Source: DAOVRD01 sp964521715
GTDB taxonomy: Bacteria; Planctomycetota; Brocadiia; SM23-32
DNA length: 64,000 bases
NCBI GenBank assembly: GCA_964521715.1
Contig: CAZFSS010000003.1
Coordinates: 62,001-126,000, forward strand
Direction: 5' to 3'
Below, piece by piece: positions 58,327-64,000 of this stretch. The notes beneath the pieces were generated by a model. It did no database searches. It saw only the letters and a list, made by a program, of their open reading frames with translations, and was not told where the DNA came from. The stretch's first letter is position 1. Each line of letters starts with the position of its first letter. A program made the position numbers and the translations under genes.

Positions 58327-58371
58327 GGCCCGTCCGGGCCGCGGGCCCCCAGGCGCTGTGGACTCGGATTG

Positions 58372-58911
58372 ATGAACAAGGGATACCTCATGGTCGGGCT
58401 GCTCGGCCTCGTGGCATTGTCCCAAGGCTGCGGATACACCGCCGGCGGCCTGCTGCCCGAGGACGTTCGGACGGTCTACGTGGAGTTCTTCGACAACGCG
58501 ACGTTCCGGCGGGAGAACGAGGTGGCGCTCACGAAGGCCGTGGTGTCGGAGATCAAACTCCGCACGCCCCTCATCCTGGCGCCCAGGGACGAGGCGGACA
58601 GCGTCCTGCACGGCCAGATCGTTGACTTCCAGGAACAGACGCACGTGAAGACCGAGCATGACGAGGTCTTGCTGACCAGGGCGAGGGTGAAGGTCCAGTT
58701 CCGATGGACCGACCGGCTGACGGGGGCCGACATCGTGCCCGAGGAGACGGTGGAAGAGATGGCACAGGTTCCCGGAGGGGCGGTCGGGGCGCCGGCCGGC
58801 AGCGTTCCGCCGCCGTATGTGCAGCGCAGCTCGCCGATGGCCACGCAGTTCGAGCGCCTGTTCCAGAAGACAGCCCAGCTCATCGTGGACAAGATGGAGA
58901 AGAGCTGGTAA
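58372..58911 (+). CDS. lptE: LptE-family LPS-assembly lipoprotein
   Basis: The 179-residue product has a signal peptide ending at Gly-Cys (VALSQGCGYTAGG), although serine replaces the usual leucine at -3 of the lipobox. The mature part matches the LptE pattern: RTVYVEFFDNATFRRENEVAL, TKAVVSEIKLRTPL, then DSVLHGQIVDF and a Tyr/Gln-rich tail. LptE plugs the LptD channel that places lipopolysaccharide or a related glycolipid in the outer membrane. ATG 58372 is used; TTG 58369 is adjacent. The ftsH start follows 17 nt after the stop. Confidence 0.8.
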   Translation: MNKGYLMVGLLGLVALSQGCGYTAGGLLPEDVRTVYVEFFDNATFRRENEVALTKAVVSEIKLRTPLILAPRDEADSVLHGQIVDFQEQTHVKTEHDEVLLTRARVKVQFRWTDRLTGADIVPEETVEEMAQVPGGAVGAPAGSVPPPYVQRSSPMATQFERLFQKTAQLIVDKMEKSW

Positions 58912-58928
58912 GATGTATTGTAGGGCGG

Positions 58929-60995
58929 ATGCTGAGTGAACTCGCAGCTTGGGTTCGTCGTAAGATGAAGCACAGACCGGACAAAGACAGATTCAGCGGC
59001 GGGATCCCGCCGGAGGATGAGGAGGGGCCGGAGGGGTTCGGTCGGCCGCGGCTCGGGCGCCAGTTGCTTCTCTGGGCCATCTGCCTCGGCGCTGCCATCG
59101 TGATCTTCGTGCTGTGGCAGAAACTGAGGCAGCCGCTGGAGCGGGACATCTCCATCGGGCAGTTCAAGGCCTACATGGACGCCGGGCAGGTGGCGGAGCT
59201 GCGCGTCGAGGGCAGCCGTGCGCGCGGCAGGCTGAAGTCGTCGGAGACGCCGGCGCCGGCCTTCCGCGTGAACCTGACGCAGGGCTACATCGACGCGAGC
59301 CTGGACGAGTGGGAGCAGGCCCTGCCCCAGAACGCTCTGACCGTCAAGGAGCAGGGCGGCGTGGTGCCGATGCTGCTGCTCCAGATGGCGCCCTTTGTCT
59401 TGTTGCTGGTGCTGATGATCTACATCTTCAACCGCCAGATGCGGGCCGTGAGCTCGCGCGACGGGTGGGTGCCGTTCGTCGGGAGCCAGACGGACGCCGC
59501 GCGCAAGGAGAAGCCGAAGGTTACGTTCGACGATGTCGCCGGCGTCGAAGAAGCCAAGGAAGAGGTCCAGGAGATCATCGAATTCCTGCGGAACCCCGAG
59601 AAGTTCCAGCGCATCGGCGGCCGCACGCCCAGGGGCGTGCTGCTGGTCGGGGCGCCCGGCACCGGCAAGACGCTGCTGGCCAAGGCGATCGCCGGCGAGG
59701 CGGACGCGCCGTTCTTCAGCCTGTGCGGTTCGGACTTCGTCGAGCTCTTTGTGGGCGTCGGGGCGGCGCGGGTGAGGGACCTGTTCCGCAAGGCGCGGCA
59801 GAATCAGCCTTCCATCATCTTCCTTGACGAGATAGACGCCGTCGGGCGCAAGCGGGGCACCGGCTTGGGCGGCGGCCACGACGAACGCGAGCAGACCCTG
59901 AACGCCATCCTGAGCGAGATGGACGGGTTCACGCGCGACGAGGGCGTCATCGTCATCGCGGCCACGAATCGGCCCGACGTGCTCGATCCTGCGCTGCTGC
60001 GTCCCGGCCGGTTCGACCGCGCGATTGTCGTGGACATGCCCGACCTGAGGGGCCGGGAGGAGATCCTGGCGGTGCACGCCCGCAGGGTGCGCCTGGCGTC
60101 GGACGTCGAGCTGAGCGACATCGCGCGCGGCACTCCCGGCTTCACGGGGGCGGATCTGGAAGCCCTCGTCAACGAGGCGGCCATCCGCGCCGCCGTTAAA
60201 GGCATGGACGAGGTCCGCATGGAGGACCTGGAGGAGGCGCGGGACAAGGTGCGCTTCGGCCGCCAGAAGAAGCGCAGCCGCGTCATGAGCGACGAAGACC
60301 GGAGCATGACGGCCTACCACGAGGCCGGCCATGCCCTCATCGCGAAGCTGGACGAGAACGTCGAGCCACTGCACAAAGTGACTATCATCCCGCGCGGCGT
60401 CGCGCTCGGCATGACGATGGTGCTGCCGGAGAAGGACAAGTACGGCCTGCGCAGGAAGGAGTGCCTGGGGGTGATCACCATGAATCTGGCCGGGCGCGTC
60501 TCCGAAGAGATGTTCTGCGGCGACATCTCCTCCGGCGCGGAGAACGACATCAAGGCGGCCACGGATCTGGCGCGCCGCATGGTCACGCAGTGGGGCATGA
60601 GCGAGACGCTCGGCCCCATCAGCTACTCCGATCAGGAGGAGCACGTCTTCCTCGGCAACGAGATCACCCGGGGCAAGACCCACAGCGACCAGATGGCCGA
60701 GAAGATCGACGCGGAAGTGCAGGCCATCCTGATGGAGTGCTATCAGAGGGCCAGGCAGGTGTGCGAGCAGCACTCCGGCCAACTCCAGAGCATAGCCAAG
60801 GCCCTGCTCGAGCTGGAGACCCTGACGGGTGAGGACGTCGATCGAATCCTCGAAGGGGTGACCGTGAAGGAGCTGGCCGCGCGTCGTACGGAGGCCGCCG
60901 CCCGGCAAGCAGCGGCGCCCGGCAAGCCCCAGCAGCGCTCCGACGAGGACACGGCCGCCGGCGGCTACCCGCGCCCTGCCAGCAGCCCGGCCTGA
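58929..60995 (+). CDS. ftsH: ATP-dependent zinc metalloprotease FtsH
   Basis: The 688-residue membrane protease degrades unfolded and regulatory proteins. Two membrane segments flank a periplasmic part: about residues 45-65 (LLLWAICLGAAIVIFVLW) and 140-165 (LLLQMAPFVLLLVLMIYIF). The AAA module shows Walker A GAPGTGKT near 241, Walker B IIFLDEIDAVGRKRG and the second-region-of-homology NRPDVLDPALLRPGRFD. The zinc motif HEAGH is at 464-468, with the third ligand in SSGAENDIKAAT. Pore aromatic FVELFVGVG is intact. ATG 58929 has AGGGCGG upstream. It follows lptE in the same run. Confidence 0.96.
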   Translation: MLSELAAWVRRKMKHRPDKDRFSGGIPPEDEEGPEGFGRPRLGRQLLLWAICLGAAIVIFVLWQKLRQPLERDISIGQFKAYMDAGQVAELRVEGSRARGRLKSSETPAPAFRVNLTQGYIDASLDEWEQALPQNALTVKEQGGVVPMLLLQMAPFVLLLVLMIYIFNRQMRAVSSRDGWVPFVGSQTDAARKEKPKVTFDDVAGVEEAKEEVQEIIEFLRNPEKFQRIGGRTPRGVLLVGAPGTGKTLLAKAIAGEADAPFFSLCGSDFVELFVGVGAARVRDLFRKARQNQPSIIFLDEIDAVGRKRGTGLGGGHDEREQTLNAILSEMDGFTRDEGVIVIAATNRPDVLDPALLRPGRFDRAIVVDMPDLRGREEILAVHARRVRLASDVELSDIARGTPGFTGADLEALVNEAAIRAAVKGMDEVRMEDLEEARDKVRFGRQKKRSRVMSDEDRSMTAYHEAGHALIAKLDENVEPLHKVTIIPRGVALGMTMVLPEKDKYGLRRKECLGVITMNLAGRVSEEMFCGDISSGAENDIKAATDLARRMVTQWGMSETLGPISYSDQEEHVFLGNEITRGKTHSDQMAEKIDAEVQAILMECYQRARQVCEQHSGQLQSIAKALLELETLTGEDVDRILEGVTVKELAARRTEAAARQAAAPGKPQQRSDEDTAAGGYPRPASSPA

Positions 60996-61052
60996 TGCGA
61001 CGGGCCGGCGGGCCGGCGCTCATCCCGCGTTCCGATCCGACGGTGTCCCACC

Positions 61053-61496
61053 ATGAGCGATCTCGCGCCTGAGAGCCGGCAAACGCGCAGCGAGGTCTGG
61101 TACTGCGAGGGCCTGCGCTTCGCGTGCACGCGATGCAATCAGTGCTGCACCGGCCCGCCCGGCTACGTGTGGGTGAACCGGGAGGAGATCGTCCAGATCG
61201 CCGACTTCCTTGAGATGCCCCTCGCGGATTTTGCCAGGGAATACTGCCGGAAGGTATGGCGGCGCGTCAGCCTGAAGGAGCGCCAGAGCGGCGATTGCAT
61301 CTTGCTCACTGCCGAAGGATGTCGCATCTACCCCGTCCGGCCCGGCCAGTGTCGCACCTTCCCGTTCTGGGAACAGAACCTCCGCAGCCGTCAGTGCTGG
61401 GAGGCCGTGAAGAGCCGCTGCCCCGGCGTGGGGCGTGGCAGGATGTACAGCGCCGAGGATATCGAGGGCATCGTGGCCAGAACGCGATCCACTTGA
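61053..61496 (+). CDS. YkgJ-family cysteine-cluster protein
   Basis: The 147-residue protein has the CxxCxxCC pattern FACTRCNQCCTGPPGYV, followed by EGCRIYPVRPGQCRTFPFW and a C-terminal CWEAVKSRCPGV. These cysteines are proposed to bind zinc or iron in the YkgJ/UPF0153 family. No enzymatic role is established. It starts 57 nt after ftsH and ends just before the glycosidase-like gene on the same strand. Confidence 0.85.
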   Translation: MSDLAPESRQTRSEVWYCEGLRFACTRCNQCCTGPPGYVWVNREEIVQIADFLEMPLADFAREYCRKVWRRVSLKERQSGDCILLTAEGCRIYPVRPGQCRTFPFWEQNLRSRQCWEAVKSRCPGVGRGRMYSAEDIEGIVARTRST

Positions 61497-61526
61497 GGCG
61501 CCTTGCCAGCGGAAGGGATCCGGCCC

Positions 61527-63509
61527 ATGACCAACTTCATCACGGCGGCGTTGCTTCTGCTCGCGGCGCTGGCGCCCGCGCCTCCGCAGGAGCCCGCGCC
61601 TGCGCAGAAGTGGGACGTTCCGGTCGGGCCGAATCTGGTTCGCAACGGGAGCTTCGAGGAGTCCGCCGACGGCGGACCGGCCGGCTGGTACGCGCCGGCT
61701 GCCGTCTACGGCCCGGACCAATCGCTGTCCCGCACCGGCCGGCAGTCCCTCAAGTTCGTGAACGACGATCCGGGCAGGTACCTGCTCTGCACCCAACCGG
61801 TTGAGATTGTCCCGGGGGGGATGTACGAGCTCGAGGGCTGGGTGAAGACCGCGGACGTGAGGGGCCCGGACTCCGGCGCCACCCTGTGCCTGGAGTGGCA
61901 GGACGCCGAGGGGAAGTACCTGGGCGGCTACTACCCGGAAGGCAGGAAGGGCGACACGCCCGAGTGGACGCGCGTCGTCGGCTCCAGGATCCGCGTGCCC
62001 GCGGAAGCGGCGAGCGCCCACGTGACGTGCTACGTTCGCCGGGGAATGACGGGCACGGCCTGGTGGGATGACGTGTCCTTCCGCCGCATGCGGCAGCGGC
62101 CGCTTCTCAGCTTCCTGGTCTCGCCCTCGTATCGCGGATGGATCCTGGACGGCGGCCCGGACCACGTGCAAATCCGCCTGCGCTTCGTCTGGGATGACGT
62201 GCCCGGCGGACCCGGGTCCGTGAGCGTGGTGGGCCGCCTTGCGCGCGCAGACGGCGACGCCGACATCGCCGAGCAGTCGCCGGACAGCCTGGCTAGTGGG
62301 GAAGCGTGGCTGCGCCTGCCGCTGCCCGACCTGGCGCCCGGCGACTACCGGCTCACGATCGAGATGCTGGACAGGGCGACCGGCGCGGCCATCTGCGGGG
62401 ACGTGCATCGCCTTCAGCGCCGGGCCGGCCCGGTGGCCGGCTGCTTCGTGGACGCGCACAACCGCCTCATCGTCGACGGCGAGCCGTTCTTCCCGCTCGG
62501 GATGTACTGGTCGGGGGCCGAAGAGGAGCAATTGCGGACCTACGCGCAGGGCCCTTTCAACTGCCTCATGCCCTACGGCCTGATGACGCCTGAGCAGATG
62601 GACCTGATCCACAGCCTTGGGCTGAAGGTGATCTGTTCGGTCAAGGACTTCTACTACGGCACGCAGTGGTGCCCCGACTCTATCAAGTCGGAGGCGGACG
62701 AGGAGCCCGCGGTTCGGAGCCGGGTCCGCCAGTTCCGCGACCATCCCGCCCTCATCGCCTGGTACATGAACGACGAGCAGCCGCTGTCCATGCTGCCCCG
62801 GCTGAAGGAGCATCAGCGCTGGATCGAGGAGGAGGACCCCCGGCACCCGACGTGGACGGTGCTGTTCCAGGTCGACGACGTCGCTTCCTACGCGGGGAGC
62901 TTCGACGTGATGGGGACCGACCCCTACCCGATTCCGGAACGGCCGCCGTCCCTGGCGGGCGAGTGGGCGCGTATGACGCGGGCAGCGGTCGACGACGCGC
63001 GCGCCCTGTGGATGGTGCCGCAGGCCTTCAACAAGGCCGTTTACGCCGGCCTGGACGAGCCGGGGAGGCAGGGACGGGCGCCGACCCTCGATGAGATGCG
63101 CTCCATGACGTGGCAGTGCATCGCCGAGGGCGCGGACGGCATCGTCTTCTACTCGTGGTTCGACCTGCGGCGGGATCCGGCGCATCCCTTCGAGGAGCGA
63201 TGGCCGGAAGTGAAACAGGTCGCTCAGGAGGTGGCGGACATGGCGCCGGTGCTCCTGTCGATCGAGCCCGTGCCCGAGCTGCAAGTGAGCGGGCCGGCTT
63301 CGCTGCACTGGGCTGCCAGGCGCTACGAAGGGACGGTCTACCTGTTCGCCGTGAACGACGGCACAGATCCCGTGGAAGCGACCGTGAGCCCTGCCGGGCC
63401 TCCGCAGGCCGTCAGCCTGGCGGGGCGGAGCGTTCCGGTCTCTGAGGAGGGCACGTTCGAGGTGCAGCTGCCGCCGCTGGGCGTGAACGTCTACCGCATT
63501 CGGATGTAA
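61527..63509 (+). CDS. Secreted carbohydrate-active protein: CBM-like domain plus TIM barrel
   Basis: ATG 61527 has GGAAGGGA upstream and opens a signal peptide (ITAALLLLAALAPAPPQEP). A CBM4/9/16-like jelly roll spans about residues 30-190 (NLVRNGSFEES, GGMYELEGWVKTAD, GTAWWDDVSFRRM). A linker beta domain follows. The TIM barrel starts near VDGEPFFPLGMYWSG and contains FRDHPALIAWYMNDEQ, where the glutamate in NDE is a likely catalytic acid, and TWQCIAEGADGIVFYSWFD. The C-terminal beta domain ends RIRM. It resembles GH-A clan proteins of uncertain substrate found in planctomycete sugar clusters. Its stop overlaps the convergent oxidoreductase gene by 19 nt. Confidence 0.78.
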   Translation: MTNFITAALLLLAALAPAPPQEPAPAQKWDVPVGPNLVRNGSFEESADGGPAGWYAPAAVYGPDQSLSRTGRQSLKFVNDDPGRYLLCTQPVEIVPGGMYELEGWVKTADVRGPDSGATLCLEWQDAEGKYLGGYYPEGRKGDTPEWTRVVGSRIRVPAEAASAHVTCYVRRGMTGTAWWDDVSFRRMRQRPLLSFLVSPSYRGWILDGGPDHVQIRLRFVWDDVPGGPGSVSVVGRLARADGDADIAEQSPDSLASGEAWLRLPLPDLAPGDYRLTIEMLDRATGAAICGDVHRLQRRAGPVAGCFVDAHNRLIVDGEPFFPLGMYWSGAEEEQLRTYAQGPFNCLMPYGLMTPEQMDLIHSLGLKVICSVKDFYYGTQWCPDSIKSEADEEPAVRSRVRQFRDHPALIAWYMNDEQPLSMLPRLKEHQRWIEEEDPRHPTWTVLFQVDDVASYAGSFDVMGTDPYPIPERPPSLAGEWARMTRAAVDDARALWMVPQAFNKAVYAGLDEPGRQGRAPTLDEMRSMTWQCIAEGADGIVFYSWFDLRRDPAHPFEERWPEVKQVAQEVADMAPVLLSIEPVPELQVSGPASLHWAARRYEGTVYLFAVNDGTDPVEATVSPAGPPQAVSLAGRSVPVSEEGTFEVQLPPLGVNVYRIRM

Positions 63510-64000
63510 TCCCGCGCCGTCCTCAGGTCTTCCAGCGCCTCTTCGCCCTCGCAGGGCGGCTTCGCCTCCCCCCGCACCGCTCTGACGAAGTTGGCCGCCT
63601 GTTGCTGCATGGCGCCGATCCAGGGCAACTGCGGGCGGACGGCCTCCGGCGTCCTGCCCCCGCCCGGATCGCGCAGTATCTCGACGCTGCCCGGCCGGTT
63701 GACGGTCAGGGGGGCGGGCAGCTCGAGCCGGACGTAGCCGTGCTCGAAGGCGACCAGCGCGGACTCCTCCCAGCCGACCGTCGTTGTGTAGGGCGACATC
63801 TCGATCGTGCCGGCCACGCCGCTCTCGCTCTGCACGGCGAGCAGCACGCCCGACGGGTCGGCGTACGCGACCCCATACGCCTCGCCCAGGAGGTGGCGCA
63901 TCAGGTTGACCTGATGGATGTAGTAGTTGACGAAGGTCAGGTAAGCCCTGTAGGTCTCTTCGTCCATGTCGGCAGGGGGCGGGTCCCATGCGACCTGGGG
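63491..64000 (-). CDS. Gfo/Idh/MocA-family oxidoreductase, C-terminal part (5' end outside window)
   Basis: The frame is open from the right edge to TAG at 63491 and gives 169 residues. It has the C-terminal beta-sheet domain of this NAD(P)-dependent sugar oxidoreductase family: NYYIHQVNLMRHLLGE (the conserved His-x-x-x-Asn/Asp-type helix), SGVAGTIEMSPYTT, EHGYVRLELPAPL and a C-terminal NFVRAVRGEAKPPCEGEEA. An internal ATG at 63967 is probably not the real start. The substrate is unknown. Confidence 0.83.
   Translation of the reverse strand, partial: PQVAWDPPPADMDEETYRAYLTFVNYYIHQVNLMRHLLGEAYGVAYADPSGVLLAVQSESGVAGTIEMSPYTTTVGWEESALVAFEHGYVRLELPAPLTVNRPGSVEILRDPGGGRTPEAVRPQLPWIGAMQQQAANFVRAVRGEAKPPCEGEEALEDLRTARDYIRMR

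Noticed and set aside
61020..63989. 989-codon minus-strand frame opposite the YkgJ-like and glycosidase-like genes
   Set aside because: Composition is typical of an antisense shadow, and the plus-strand genes have clear motifs and starts.

Overview
The window is high-G+C bacterial DNA with dense coding, many ATG/GTG starts preceded by GGAGG-type ribosome binding sites, and several near-consensus sigma-70 promoters. LptE-like and BamD-like outer-membrane biogenesis genes indicate a two-membrane cell. The giant protein carries the LEPR-XLL N-terminal motif (LEALEPRLLLD) typical of Planctomycetota. An ECF sigma gene followed by a zinc-finger/FecR anti-sigma gene and several secreted carbohydrate-active proteins fit the same phylum. 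I infer a planctomycete or close relative. No rRNA, CRISPR array, prophage or intact transposase was seen.

Layout. 1-5474: a partial GyrI-like gene (-), then ftsK-rimO-pgpA-birA (+). 5484-16661 (-): trpE and leuA, a TPR lipoprotein, an AIR-synthase-like gene, mnmG, a QueG-like Fe-S protein and a secreted glycosidase. 16826-26608: an EamA transporter, an amidohydrolase, tRNA-His, an hxlA::rraA-hxlB-DUF2520 operon, a GH2 beta-mannosidase-like enzyme and an aldolase/SDR fusion. 26802-33168: tRNA-Asp, two small lipoproteins with a metallophosphoesterase (+), then PEGA protein, pdxA and ribE (-). 33618-46775: one 4385-residue repetitive protein gene, about a fifth of the window. 46911-53750: pentapeptide-repeat protein, DUF3467 protein, tRNA-Gly, tRNA-Leu, a glycosyltransferase, a DinG-type helicase, proC and ispF. 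54338-64000: ECF sigma/anti-sigma pair, BamD-like and LptE-like genes, ftsH, a YkgJ-like protein, a secreted CBM/TIM-barrel protein and the 3' part of a Gfo/Idh/MocA oxidoreductase.

Most striking is the leader of leuA-trpE. A perfect TTGACA-18-TATAAT promoter lies directly upstream of a 26-codon leader peptide whose second half is packed with leucine codons (three of them CTA) and three tryptophan codons. The stop codon sits in a segment that can pair with the 5' arm of a following rho-independent terminator. This is a complete ribosome-mediated attenuator that appears to sense both leucine and tryptophan, matching the downstream leuA and trpE. A tRNA-Leu(UAG), the cognate of CTA, is also encoded in the window.

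Other notable points are the hexulose-phosphate synthase/RraA fusion overlapping its isomerase gene, two MITE-like inverted-repeat elements (29343-29510 and 54051-54320), a 28-bp perfect palindrome present twice, and a DinG helicase whose N-terminal exonuclease domain has lost its catalytic motifs. All similarity statements come from reading motifs; no database search was run.
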